Source of the DNA: Aurantiacibacter rhizosphaerae | Lineage (GTDB): Bacteria > Pseudomonadota > Alphaproteobacteria > Sphingomonadales > Sphingomonadaceae | Direction: 5' to 3' | DNA: 64,000 bases | Assembly: GCF_009807005.1 (NCBI RefSeq) | Contig: NZ_WUBR01000004.1 | Coordinates: 141,647-205,646, forward strand | Part shown: one piece after another, positions 17,387 through 25,208 of the stretch | Numbering within the stretch: position 1 is the first letter of the stretch | Layout: the number at the start of each line of letters is the position of its first letter | Translations under genes and position numbers: made by a program | The notes under the pieces: model-generated | What the model was told of the DNA's origin: nothing | What the model saw: only the letters and a program-made list of their open reading frames with translations | Database searches by the model: none

Positions 17387-18352
17387 CTATGCGCGCATCA
17401 ATGCGGCGCCCCAGGTGAAGCCGCCGCCCATGGCTTCCAGCATCACCAGATCGCCTTTCTTGATGCGCCCGTCCTTTTTCGCGACGTCAAATGCCAGCGG
17501 CACGGACGCAGCGGACGTGTTGGCATGCTGGTCCACCGTCACCACCACCTGCTCCATGGAAAGGCCGAGTTTGCGCGCGGTCGCATCCAGAATGCGCAGG
17601 TTTGCCTGGTGCGGCACGATCCAGTCGATATCCTCAGCCTTGCAGCCCGCTTCTTCCAGAACTTCGCTCAACACGCTGGAAAGATTGGTCACCGCATGGC
17701 GGAAAACCTCGCGGCCTTTCATGCGGACCTTGCCCACTTCTCCGGTGGTGGATGGCCCGCCATCGACGAAAAGCATGTCTCCATACTCGCCATCCGCATG
17801 CAGGCGCGATGCAATGATCCCGGCGCCGCTCTCCGCATTATCCTGTGCTTCTATCACGAAGGCGCCTGCGCCATCGCCAAACAGAACGCAGGTGGTACGG
17901 TCTTCCCAGTCCAGGATGCGGCTGAAGGTTTCGGCGCCGATCACGATCGCGCGCTTTGCCATTCCGGTGCGCAGCATGGCATCGGCCGTGGTCAGCGCAT
18001 AAAGAAAGCCAGAGCACACGGCAGCCACGTCAAAGGCCGGAAAGCCCTTGCCGCCCAGCTGGTGCTGCACCTTCGTTGCGGTAGCAGGAAATGTGTTATC
18101 CGGCGTGGCAGTTGCCAGCACGATCAGATCGATATCGGCAATCGTCAGGCCGGCGTCGTCAAGCGCAGCGCTGGCTGCGGCCGTTGCCAGGGAAGCGGTC
18201 GTCTCCCCCTCCCCCGCGAGAAAGCGCTGGGTGATGCCGGTGCGTTCGCGGATCCAGTCGTCGCTGGTGTCCACGCGCTTGGCCAGTTCTTCATTGCTGA
18301 CGCAATTTTTCGGCAGGGCGGACCCTGATCCGACGAGTACGGAACGCTTCAC
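17387..18352 (-). CDS. fabH: Beta-ketoacyl-ACP synthase III
   Basis: A 321-residue condensing enzyme. The catalytic triad is intact: Cys113 (AAVCSGF), His248 (VPHQANLRI) and Asn278 (HANTSAAS). FabH starts fatty acid synthesis by condensing acetyl-CoA with malonyl-ACP. The start codon is GTG at 18352 and overlaps the plsX stop by four bases (GTGA), so the two are translationally coupled. Length is as expected for the family. Confidence 0.96.
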   Translation of the reverse strand: MKRSVLVGSGSALPKNCVSNEELAKRVDTSDDWIRERTGITQRFLAGEGETTASLATAAASAALDDAGLTIADIDLIVLATATPDNTFPATATKVQHQLGGKGFPAFDVAAVCSGFLYALTTADAMLRTGMAKRAIVIGAETFSRILDWEDRTTCVLFGDGAGAFVIEAQDNAESGAGIIASRLHADGEYGDMLFVDGGPSTTGEVGKVRMKGREVFRHAVTNLSSVLSEVLEEAGCKAEDIDWIVPHQANLRILDATARKLGLSMEQVVVTVDQHANTSAASVPLAFDVAKKDGRIKKGDLVMLEAMGGGFTWGAALMRA

Positions 18353-19419
18353 TTGTCCACCGTCTCTGTTGCGGGTGCAGCACCATTTCCGCTCAACGCC
18401 TCTTCACCCATCTTCGAAAGGTCGGCGGCAATCCGGTCGGTAATATCATCCTCCAGCAGGCGGGCGGTCACAGCCACGGCATTCGCCACGCCTTGTTCGT
18501 TGGCGCTGCCGTGCGATTTCACGATCACGCCATTCAGGCCGAGGAACACCCCGCCATTGTGATTATTGGGATCAAGATGGTGCTTCAGCAGCTCTGTCGC
18601 GGGGCGCGAAACGAGGAACCCGATCTTGGATCGCAGGGAACTGGTAAAGGCCGCCTTCAGAAGATCGGTGACGAAGCGGGCCGAACCTTCGATGGCTTTC
18701 AACGCGATATTGCCAGAGAAGCCATCGCTAACCACCACGTCCACTTCGCCGCGGTTGATCTTGTCAGCTTCGACGTAACCGTCAAACTGCATGTCGAGGC
18801 CTTTGGCCTCCTGCAAAAGCTTTGCGGCGCGCTGCAGATCATCGGTGCCCTTGATACTCTCGGTGCCGATATTCAGCAGGCGAACACGCGGGCTGCGCCC
18901 CTTGTTGACGATGCGAGAATAGGCAGAGCCCATGATGGCGAACTGCACCAGGTTGCGCGCGTCGCAATCGGTATTGGCGCCAAGGTCCAGCATGATGACG
19001 TCATGCTCTTCCAGCGTGGGCAGCAAGGCCGCCAGCGCGGGCCGATCGATGCCGGGCATGGTGCGCAGCGCCAGCTTGCTCATCGCCATCAGCGCGCCTG
19101 TATTGCCGGCACTGACAGCAGCACCGCAATGGCCATCCTTCACCGCTTGAATGGCGAGACCCATGCTGGTGGTCTTGGCACGACGCAGCGCGCGGCTGGG
19201 CTTTTCGTCGCCCGCCACCACATCATCGCAGTGCAGAATTTCGGATGCTTCGCGCATGCCGGGGTGATCGTCGAGCGCGCGTTTGATACGCTCCTCGTCC
19301 CCCACCAGCAGGAAGTTGAATTTGTTGTGGCGACGGCGGGCAAGCGCCGCCCCGGAAACCATGACGCGCACGCCATGATCCCCGCCCATCGCATCAATCG
19401 CGATACGGGGCAGGCTCAT
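18349..19419 (-). CDS. plsX: Phosphate acyltransferase PlsX
   Basis: A 356-residue protein with the PlsX hallmarks: [11 protein letters not shown] at the start, then NTGALMA and the C-terminal [13 protein letters not shown]. PlsX makes acyl-phosphate from acyl-ACP for phosphatidic acid synthesis (PlsX/PlsY pathway) at the membrane surface. It follows rpmF at 30 bp and is coupled to fabH by a 4-bp overlap, the classical bacterial lipid operon. Confidence 0.96.
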   Translation of the reverse strand: MSLPRIAIDAMGGDHGVRVMVSGAALARRRHNKFNFLLVGDEERIKRALDDHPGMREASEILHCDDVVAGDEKPSRALRRAKTTSMGLAIQAVKDGHCGAAVSAGNTGALMAMSKLALRTMPGIDRPALAALLPTLEEHDVIMLDLGANTDCDARNLVQFAIMGSAYSRIVNKGRSPRVRLLNIGTESIKGTDDLQRAAKLLQEAKGLDMQFDGYVEADKINRGEVDVVVSDGFSGNIALKAIEGSARFVTDLLKAAFTSSLRSKIGFLVSRPATELLKHHLDPNNHNGGVFLGLNGVIVKSHGSANEQGVANAVAVTARLLEDDITDRIAADLSKMGEEALSGNGAAPATETVDK

Positions 19420-19449
19420 GCGCGCGACCTCCTTCGTCCGGTTTGGACT

Positions 19450-19632
19450 TTACAGGCCCTTGGGCTCGATAACCTGGCGGCCATTGTAATGGCCACAGGC
19501 ATTGCAAAGCATGTGCGGGCGCTTCAGCTCGCCACAATTGGAGCATTCGTGGAAGGCTTCCACCTTCAGCGAATCATGTGACCGGCGATTGCCCCGGCGA
19601 TGCGGCGATACTTTTCTTTTAGGGACAGCCAT
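19450..19632 (-). CDS. rpmF: 50S ribosomal protein L32
   Basis: A 60-residue basic protein beginning [18 protein letters not shown], the invariant bL32 start. It contains CSNCGE...CNACG, a complete zinc-ribbon cysteine set (a C+ form of L32). First gene of the lipid/IHF operon on the minus strand. The DUF177 gene often found just upstream of rpmF is absent here. Confidence 0.97.
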   Translation of the reverse strand: MAVPKRKVSPHRRGNRRSHDSLKVEAFHECSNCGELKRPHMLCNACGHYNGRQVIEPKGL

Positions 19633-19749
19633 GCGGCACCTGTTCCTTGAATTCGTTCAAAATTGATATCGGAGCCGCCCTAGGGCAAGGCTGTCCGCTG
19701 CGCAAGCGCGCCGGAGCAGCCCTGATCGAGGATGCGGCGAAGGCGCGCG

Positions 19750-19777
19750 CTATAGCGTTTTCTCACACAGTTGCAAG
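19750..19777 (-). promoter_or_regulatory. Candidate sigma-70 promoter of the rpmF operon
   Basis: On the minus strand TTGCAA (19772-19777) and TATAGC (19750-19755) are separated by 16 bp, about 118 bp before the rpmF start codon. It is a reasonable match to a housekeeping promoter, but no other evidence supports it. Confidence 0.45.
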
Positions 19778-19828
19778 CGCGCCAGCCACCTTCTAGCGCC
19801 AGATAGGGACTTTATTGAAGGACATGCA

Positions 19829-20224
19829 ATGGCAGACCTGCATATCACCATGCTCAGCGCGGCACTCGCGGCGCTTGTAAACATTTGGCTGGCGGTGCGC
19901 TGCGGCAGGGCGCGGCTGGGCAACAAGGTACTGCATGGCGACGGCGGCAACGTGGCGCTGCAACGCCATATGCGCGCCCATGCGAACTATGTGGAGTATA
20001 CCCCGTTTGCCCTGATCTTGATCCTGGTGCTGGATCTGGCCGATCAGGATGGTTGGGTGCTGGCCATTACTGCGTTGGTCTATTTCGCAGCGCGCATCGT
20101 TCACCCTCTGGGTATGCAGGCCGACTATCCGGCAAAAACCCGCCAGATCGGCATCGTGCTGACGTTCGCGCTGCTGCTGTTCTGGAGCCTGTGGGCCGTG
20201 CTGGCGGCGCTGGGCGTGCTTTAA
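19829..20224 (+). CDS. MAPEG-family membrane protein
   Basis: A 131-residue protein with four predicted membrane helices (about residues 3-22, 55-75, 77-95 and 107-129). The MAPEG signature is seen in the loop after helix 1: RCGRARLGNKVLHGDGGNVALQRHMRAHANYVEYTPFAL, with the conserved RaHaNyvEy-type motif. The family contains membrane glutathione transferases; many sphingomonad members are near glutathione-related genes. The neighbouring MBL hydrolase is glyoxalase-II-like, which fits a glutathione-linked detoxification setting. The convergent stop codons share TTAA. Ribosome site GAAGGA upstream. Confidence 0.88.
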   Translation: MADLHITMLSAALAALVNIWLAVRCGRARLGNKVLHGDGGNVALQRHMRAHANYVEYTPFALILILVLDLADQDGWVLAITALVYFAARIVHPLGMQADYPAKTRQIGIVLTFALLLFWSLWAVLAALGVL

Positions 20225-20883
20225 CGCGCCATCGCCGCGTCAGACACGTAGGGGTTGCTCTGCCGCTCCTGACCGAAGGTGCTGGTGGGGCCATGGCCGG
20301 GCACGAAGGTAACGCCGTCGCCCAGGGGCCACAGCTTCTGCGTGATCGCGTCCAGCAGGTCCTGATGGTTGCCCATCGGAAAATCCGTGCGCCCGATACT
20401 GCCTTGAAACAACACGTCTCCGACGAAGGCGAAATTCGTGGGCCTGTGGAAAAACACCACGTGGCCCGGTGTGTGACCGGGGCAATGCAGGACTTCCATC
20501 GTCACCTCGCCAAAGCTGACGGTGTCGCCATCGTTCAGCCAGCGCGTCGGCTCGAAAATCTCGCACGTCATCTGGAAGCGCGCGGCATCGTCTTCCAGCC
20601 GGCTGATCCAGAAACGGTCATCCTCATGCGGGCCTTCAATGGGCAGATCCAGCTCTTTCGCCAGCATGCCCGCCTGCCCACAGTGATCGGCGTGGCCGTG
20701 AGTGAGCAGAATCTTTTCCAGCGTCACCCCCGCCTTCGCCACCGCATCCTTCAGCTTGCCAAGATCGCCGCCCGGATCGACCAGCACACCGCGCATTGTC
20801 TTCGAACACCAGACCAGCGAACAGTTCTGCTGAAACGGGGTTACGGGAATGATGGCGGCGCGGATCGGGGCTTCAATGCTCAT
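20221..20883 (-). CDS. Metallo-beta-lactamase-fold hydrolase (glyoxalase II-like)
   Basis: A 220-residue protein from the ATG at 20883. The zinc motif HGHADH is present (LLTHGHADHCGQ), as is a further metal-binding His (CPGHTPGHVVFF) and GHGPTSTFGQE near the C-terminus. Size and sequence match the YcbL/GloB-like single-domain group that hydrolyses thioesters such as S-lactoylglutathione. The frame is open to 20937 but the extra 18 residues are not homologous. Substrate is inferred from family only. Confidence 0.9.
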   Translation of the reverse strand: MSIEAPIRAAIIPVTPFQQNCSLVWCSKTMRGVLVDPGGDLGKLKDAVAKAGVTLEKILLTHGHADHCGQAGMLAKELDLPIEGPHEDDRFWISRLEDDAARFQMTCEIFEPTRWLNDGDTVSFGEVTMEVLHCPGHTPGHVVFFHRPTNFAFVGDVLFQGSIGRTDFPMGNHQDLLDAITQKLWPLGDGVTFVPGHGPTSTFGQERQSNPYVSDAAMAR

Positions 20884-21033
20884 GCCAGATAGGTGGCGGG
20901 CGCGGGCCGGTGTTGCAAGCGGTGATTGATGCCGCACCGCGCCCCGCGTCCTCGGCCGAATTATCCAAGGCGAATCACACCGGTAAATGGCCGCGTGCGG
21001 CTGAACACTGGCGGTGCAGCAGAATGGCGCGCG

Positions 21034-21666
21034 CTATACCCGCCCGCTTTTCCACACAACGCGGCCAATGATCGCAAATTCATCCGCGCTCACATCAATA
21101 GGCGGATAGGCGAGGTTCTGGCTCAACAATGAGAATCGCCCCCCACCCTTTGATGCTACGCGCTTCACCAGCAGCAGTTCATCCAGCCTCACCACATGCA
21201 CGCCATCGCGGAAAGGCTGTTCGCGGCGGTCCACCAGAACTTCGTCGCCTTCGCGCAGCAGCGGCTCCATGGAATCGCCCACCACGCGGATGGCGGAAAG
21301 CCGCGCGCCGTCCAAGCCCTGCTCGGTCAGCCAGCGCTTCGAGAAGCGAAAGGCATCGAACACCTTCTCCTGCGCGCTGGCGGCACCCGGCCCGGCAGAG
21401 GCATCAACGTCGAGCCGCGGCACCTCCACCCAGTCAACGTCACTCCGCTTCACATAGGAATTTTCCTTCGGTCCACCCAGCTCCGCTTCGTCCACTCCCA
21501 GGAACTGCGCGAGGACACGCCGATCATCCTCCTCCAGCTTTTTGGGGCTGCCTTTCGTGATATACTGTTGAAGATACGTGTTATTACGGGACAGCATACG
21601 CGAAAGAGCCGCCAGGCTCACGTCGCGTGCCTTCGCCAATTCTGCCAGTTTCTCCCGCGGGTCCAT
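21034..21666 (-). CDS. S24-family (LexA-like) repressor
   Basis: A 210-residue protein from the ATG at 21666, chosen because AGGA lies 8-9 bp upstream while the ATG at 21672 is too close to it. N-terminal residues 5-60 are an XRE-like helix-turn-helix. The C-terminal half is the LexA/CI peptidase fold: catalytic Ser132 in GDSMEP and Lys168 in LLLVKRV, 36 residues apart as in LexA. A possible self-cleavage site Ala91-Gly92 lies about 40 residues before Ser132. It may respond to RecA filament or another signal. Divergent from two small unknown genes; candidate operators lie between them. It is not LexA itself by its N-terminal domain. Confidence 0.88.
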   Translation of the reverse strand: MDPREKLAELAKARDVSLAALSRMLSRNNTYLQQYITKGSPKKLEEDDRRVLAQFLGVDEAELGGPKENSYVKRSDVDWVEVPRLDVDASAGPGAASAQEKVFDAFRFSKRWLTEQGLDGARLSAIRVVGDSMEPLLREGDEVLVDRREQPFRDGVHVVRLDELLLVKRVASKGGGRFSLLSQNLAYPPIDVSADEFAIIGRVVWKSGRV

Positions 21667-21691
21667 CTGCATCTTCCTATGTCGTCGTAAG

Positions 21692-21731
21692 AAATACCCC
21701 TACACGATGTATTTTTCCTAGACAAGTAGGA
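21692..21731. promoter_or_regulatory. Candidate operators of the S24 repressor
   Basis: The intergenic space between the S24 repressor and the divergent small genes holds two inverted repeats in tandem. The first is AAATAC-11-GTATTT (21692-21714) and the second is TCCTA-6-TAGGA (21716-21731). Their place over the start region of a dyad-binding repressor makes autoregulation the natural reading. This is an inference from symmetry and position only. Confidence 0.5.
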
Positions 21732-21807
21732 TTTGGATCGCAAGAAATGTGTCATCGAGTCGCTCAAGGGCTCGTAAAACAAGGGAAAAGGAAGAGGGGT
21801 CCGCACC

Positions 21808-21996
21808 GTGCTCATCCGTAAAATCGAAGTCTTTCTGCGCCACACGCGCATGCCACCCACCAAGTTCGGTCGCCTCGCGACTCGCGATCCGCGTTTCGTG
21901 CTCGATCTGCGCAATGGCCGCATACCCCGATCTTCAACGGAAGAACGAGTAGAACATTTCATGAACAAATATCGCGAGACCACCAATGCATACTGA
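21808..21996 (+). CDS. Small conserved basic HTH-like protein
   Basis: A 62-residue protein with a GTG start at 21808 preceded by AAGGAAGAGGGG. It contains TRMPPTKFGRLATRDPRFVLDLRNGRIPRSSTEERVEHFMNKY, whose pattern (KFGRLA, a charged turn, FVxDLRxGR, then RVEHFM) looks like a minimal helix-turn-helix of the XRE type. I recall similar short proteins in sphingomonads, which supports that it is real. Its 3' end overlaps the next gene by 11 bp, so the two are coupled. Probably a DNA-binding protein; not proven. Confidence 0.65.
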   Translation: MLIRKIEVFLRHTRMPPTKFGRLATRDPRFVLDLRNGRIPRSSTEERVEHFMNKYRETTNAY

Positions 21997-22342
21997 TACG
22001 ATCACCCCTCCCCCCGCAAAGCGCCGCTCCAAGCGTGGTCCGCGTGAAATGCTGGCCGATGCGCTGCTGGCCCTGGCAAACGGGAAAGGCCGGATCGAAA
22101 GCCATTGCGAAAAAGGCTGGGCCAGCATCACCTTTGCCGGGGCGCGCCATCGGGTTAAAATGGTTTTCGAAGGGGAGGAAGAGGTCGAGGCAGGCGAATG
22201 CTTCATTGTATTCCTGCCAGAGCACGAATTCAGCATTCGCGGTCAGCTGGTAGCCGATGCCGCAGTCGTGCAGGTTGACAGTATCGCGCATCCGCCCCGG
22301 CTGTCGGTCACGTGCGAGATCCTGTTGCTTGAGGAAGGCTGA
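21986..22342 (+). CDS. Hypothetical protein, coupled to the small HTH-like gene
   Basis: A 118-residue soluble protein of unknown function. The N-terminal 20 residues are basic and proline-rich (TPPPAKRRSKRGPRE), then a helix (MLADALLALANGKGRIE), then an acidic beta-rich part. No signal peptide or membrane segment, and no motif I recognise. The overlap of 11 bp with the preceding HTH-like gene and the shared promoter region opposite the S24 repressor suggest the three genes form one module. Confidence 0.6.
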   Translation: MHTDTITPPPAKRRSKRGPREMLADALLALANGKGRIESHCEKGWASITFAGARHRVKMVFEGEEEVEAGECFIVFLPEHEFSIRGQLVADAAVVQVDSIAHPPRLSVTCEILLLEEG

Positions 22343-22365
22343 CCCGTCAGCAGCCGTGAAACCGA

Positions 22366-22401
22366 GCGGATAGGTGCAACTTCAAGGGTCCACCTATCCG
22401 C
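22366..22401. terminator. Perfect 11-bp stem-loop between convergent genes
   Basis: GCGGATAGGTG (22366-22376) and its exact complement CACCTATCCGC (22391-22401) flank a 14-nt loop, between the convergent 118-residue unknown gene and the 2-hydroxyacid dehydrogenase. It lacks a long T run on either side, so it could be a weak bidirectional terminator or a transcript-stabilising hairpin. Confidence 0.5.
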
Positions 22402-22448
22402 CGGTGGTATTTACTTGGGCAGCATGGCGAACGCACCCCCGCGCCAGA

Positions 22449-23384
22449 TCAATACCCTCGATCCAGATCGACTTGCCCTTCCAGCTGCTGGCCGGTGCGA
22501 AACCTTTCGCAATTGTCGAGAAAACGCTGCGCGGCGCGGGCTCGGCTGGATTTGTTCGGAACACCGCACAGATGCATGGTGATACGGACATTCTCCAATG
22601 ACCACAGCCGATGGTCGCTGGGCAGCGGTTCCGGCGTTGTGAGATCCAGGATTGCACCGCCGATCGCTTCGTTCTCCAACGCCTCTACCAGCATCGGCTG
22701 ATTCAGCACTTCCGCCCGGCCGAAATTCACCACCACGGCATTGCTCTTCATGGCCGCTATTTCCGCAGCGCCGATCATGCCGATGGTTTCCGGTGTGGCA
22801 GGCAGGGTAAGCACGATCCAGTCGAACTCCCCCAATCGGCCGCGCCATTCGTCAGGGCCAAGAACCGCCTCCCCCGCTGTGCTGCGAACGGGTACGCATT
22901 CGACATCGAAAGCACGCAGCATTCGCGCCGCTGCCTGCCCGATGGAACCATAGCCAAGGATCAGCGCGCGGCTGCCCGCGACTTCGCGGCTTGCAGGTGG
23001 TCGTTTCAGCCATTCCCGCCTGTCTCCTGCGCGCACAAATTCGCGATAGCCGCGCGCAAAGGCCACCATCGACATGACGGCAAATTCTGCCACCTGCCCT
23101 GCCGCAAGGCCGGATCCACAGGTAAGCTTTATATCGCGCGCCTTCAGGTCCGCCAGCGGCATCCAGTCCACCCCGGCATAGGCGGAATTGAGCCATTCCA
23201 GATCGCGAGCCTTGGAGAGGGCATTCAGCGCGGGTGGCTTGATATGCATGTCGAACCAGCCGATCTGAGCGCCGGGCGCCAGGTCGATAAGCTCCGCCTC
23301 GTCCTTCCACCAGGCCGCATCGATCCACTTTGGCAGCCTGTCTTCCAACCGCGATTGCATCCAGCCCGGCAGAACGGCACGCAT
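22449..23384 (-). CDS. D-isomer-specific 2-hydroxyacid dehydrogenase
   Basis: A 311-residue dehydrogenase starting at the ATG at 23384, which shares an A with the cysS stop codon (TGATG). The NAD-binding Rossmann motif is GYGSIG in LILGYGSIGQAAARML. The catalytic Arg appears in VVNFGRAEVL and the C-terminal histidine in ITMHLCG. The family reduces 2-keto acids (glyoxylate, hydroxypyruvate, phenylpyruvate); substrate cannot be assigned. An alternative start at 23402 gives a longer overlap with cysS. Translational coupling to cysS seems likely. Confidence 0.9.
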   Translation of the reverse strand: MRAVLPGWMQSRLEDRLPKWIDAAWWKDEAELIDLAPGAQIGWFDMHIKPPALNALSKARDLEWLNSAYAGVDWMPLADLKARDIKLTCGSGLAAGQVAEFAVMSMVAFARGYREFVRAGDRREWLKRPPASREVAGSRALILGYGSIGQAAARMLRAFDVECVPVRSTAGEAVLGPDEWRGRLGEFDWIVLTLPATPETIGMIGAAEIAAMKSNAVVVNFGRAEVLNQPMLVEALENEAIGGAILDLTTPEPLPSDHRLWSLENVRITMHLCGVPNKSSRARAAQRFLDNCERFRTGQQLEGQVDLDRGY

Positions 23385-24823
23385 CACAGCGCCCATTCCC
23401 AACCGATGGGATCGCCGTCCATCACTTCCACACCTTTTGCGGCAAGATCATCGCGCAAGGCATCGGATGTGGCGAAATCCTTTTCGGCGCGCGCGGCCTT
23501 ACGGCGGGCAAGCGCATCCTCGATTTCCGCCTCCGCGATGGTGGCGGCCCTGGGCCGAAGGCGCAGATCGGTGCGGGCGATATCCATCAGCCCCAAGCCA
23601 AGGACGTCATCCATGTGCTCCACCACTGCGCGCTTTATCCCTGCATCCACCTTCTTCACGGCCAGAGCATCTTCCAGCGCGGTGAGCGCGATGGCGGTGT
23701 TCAGATCATCGCTGACCGCATTATCGAATTTCTCCAGCAGAGCGGTGAACTTGGGATGCTCTGGCTGGGCCGCCTCGGCATCCTTCAGCCGCTCTGCCTG
23801 CATCACCATCCGTTTCAGCCGCGTCAGCGCTGCGCCCAATCCGTCCCAGCTGAATTCCAGCTCGCTGCGGTAATGCGCCTGCAGACACATCATGCGGTAG
23901 GCGAGCGGGTGATAACCCTTGTCGATCAACAATTGCAGCCGCAGGAACTCACCCGAAGACTTGCTCATCTTGCCGCTGCGCTCGACAAGGAAGTTGTTGT
24001 GCATCCACACGCGCGCGCCGCTGTTGGCGGCCTCGCTCAGGCTGCCGCAACCGCAGAAGGCCTGGTTCTGCGCGATTTCATTGGGATGGTGAATCTCGCG
24101 GTGGTCGATGCCTCCTGTGTGTATATCGAAGGGGAAGCCGAGCAGCTTCTCCCCCATGACGCTGCATTCCAGATGCCAGCCGGGCGCGCCCTTGCCCCAT
24201 GGCGAATCCCATTCCATCTGCCGCGTCTCGCCCGCCGGGGTCTTGCGCCAGATCGCGAAGTCGGCGGCGTTACGCTTCCCCTCCACTGTGTCGATGCGGC
24301 CCTCGCCCTCCTCGGTCACGGCGCGCGCGAGCCGCCCGTAATCGGCGACGGACGAGACATCGAAATAGAGGCCGCTGTCGAGTTCATAGCAATGCTTGTC
24401 CGCAATCGACTTTGCGAAGGTCAGCATGTCCTCGATATAGTCCGTGGCGACGGACCAGTGCGCGGGCTGCCGGATGTTTAGCGCCTTCACATCCGCCCAG
24501 TAGGCCTCGGTGTAATGTTGCGCGATATCCCAGATGGATTGCGCGCGCTCGGCAGCCATCTTCTCCATCTTGTCCTCACCCGCGTCCGCATCGTCCGTAA
24601 GATGTCCGACATCGGTGATGTTGATGACATGGGTGAGCTTGTACCCCTTCCAACTCAGCGTGCGGCCCAGCACGTCTGCAAACACATAGGCGCGCATATT
24701 GCCGATGTGGGGGTAGTTATAGACCGTCGGCCCGCAAGTGTAGACGCGCGCCTCGCCGGGGTGGACGGGCACGAAGGGTTCGATCTGGCGGGTGAGCGAA
24801 TTGAAGAGTTGAAGGTCAGACAT
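23384..24823 (-). CDS. cysS: Cysteinyl-tRNA synthetase
   Basis: A 479-residue class I synthetase. The zinc ligand Cys30 lies in YTCGPTVYN, the HIGH motif is HIGN at 39-42 and KMSKS is intact (SGKMSKSSGEFL). The C-terminal DALR-type domain is present. It charges tRNA-Cys in the cytoplasm. The ATG at 24823 is the family start; the open frame to 25354 crosses intergenic repeats and is rejected. It is followed by an overlapping dehydrogenase gene. Confidence 0.97.
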   Translation of the reverse strand: MSDLQLFNSLTRQIEPFVPVHPGEARVYTCGPTVYNYPHIGNMRAYVFADVLGRTLSWKGYKLTHVINITDVGHLTDDADAGEDKMEKMAAERAQSIWDIAQHYTEAYWADVKALNIRQPAHWSVATDYIEDMLTFAKSIADKHCYELDSGLYFDVSSVADYGRLARAVTEEGEGRIDTVEGKRNAADFAIWRKTPAGETRQMEWDSPWGKGAPGWHLECSVMGEKLLGFPFDIHTGGIDHREIHHPNEIAQNQAFCGCGSLSEAANSGARVWMHNNFLVERSGKMSKSSGEFLRLQLLIDKGYHPLAYRMMCLQAHYRSELEFSWDGLGAALTRLKRMVMQAERLKDAEAAQPEHPKFTALLEKFDNAVSDDLNTAIALTALEDALAVKKVDAGIKRAVVEHMDDVLGLGLMDIARTDLRLRPRAATIAEAEIEDALARRKAARAEKDFATSDALRDDLAAKGVEVMDGDPIGWEWAL

Positions 24824-24887
24824 TGCGTGCCGGTGCTTAGAGCGCGCCAGCGCGGGGGACAAGCAGCGAGGTGCGCGGCAAATCCAA

Positions 24888-24918
24888 CTAACCTGGAACA
24901 CATGGAACAGAAAAACCT
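24888..24918 (-). repeat. Dispersed intergenic element, copy 2 (double TGTTCCA)
   Basis: Read on the minus strand this is AGGTTTTTC-TGTTCCA-TG-TGTTCCA-GGTTAG. It matches the element at 5004-5046 in the heptamers, their 9-bp spacing, the T-rich leader and the TTAG end. It lies 65-95 bp upstream of the cysS start codon, which is a place where a promoter-proximal regulator could bind. Confidence 0.6.
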
Positions 24919-24925
24919 CTCTTGT

Positions 24926-25033
24926 GTCGCCCTGCCGCTCAGGAACTGTCACTTTGCCCCGAAAAGCGTCACCCTGGCCGCGAAAAACGTGACCCGCTGC
25001 GGGGCGAAGCGTAACCTTCGCCGCGATTGTACC
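24926..25033. repeat. Phased degenerate repeats with GTnAC(CC) cores
   Basis: Six related cores begin at about 24926 (GTCGCCC), 24948 (GTCACTT), 24968 (GTCACCC), 24989 (GTGACCC), 25011 (GTAACCT) and 25029 (GTACCGC). The steps are 22, 20, 21, 22 and 18 bp, close to two helical turns. Inner copies also share a CGAAAA run before the core. The array is intergenic upstream of cysS. It may be a cooperative protein-binding array; see findings. Confidence 0.55.
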
Positions 25034-25208
25034 GCGCAGAGCGCGAATTTTTTGCAGGGCGAGATTCAACAACATGGGCAAGGTGGAAGCATTACGATCC
25101 ACATGTAGGACACGAGATTTCACCCTGGCCGGGACTTGCATCAACACAGCGGGGAACTGGTAAGTCTCACCCTGCGTTGCCCTGACTTCATTCCTGTTCG
25201 GAGCCAAC

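Larger units (their letters stand above)
24824..25208. other. 385-bp intergenic region between cysS and a divergent lipoprotein gene
   Basis: No convincing gene is present in this gap, although reading frames stay open because of the high GC. It holds the second copy of the double-TGTTCCA element (24888-24918), a series of GTnAC sites spaced about two helical turns apart (24926-25033), and two further TCACCCTG copies at 25120 and 25167. Regulatory sequences for cysS and/or the lipoprotein gene are likely here. Confidence 0.7.

Noticed and set aside
24888..24918. SOS (LexA) box at the GGAACACATGGAAC sequence
   Set aside because: The alphaproteobacterial box needs GTTC units 7 bp apart; here the gap is 5 bp, and the same holds for the copy at 5024-5040.
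24926..25033. CRISPR array
   Set aside because: The repeats are short (about 7-12 bp), degenerate and spaced by 18-22 bp with no unique spacers of proper size, and no cas genes are near.
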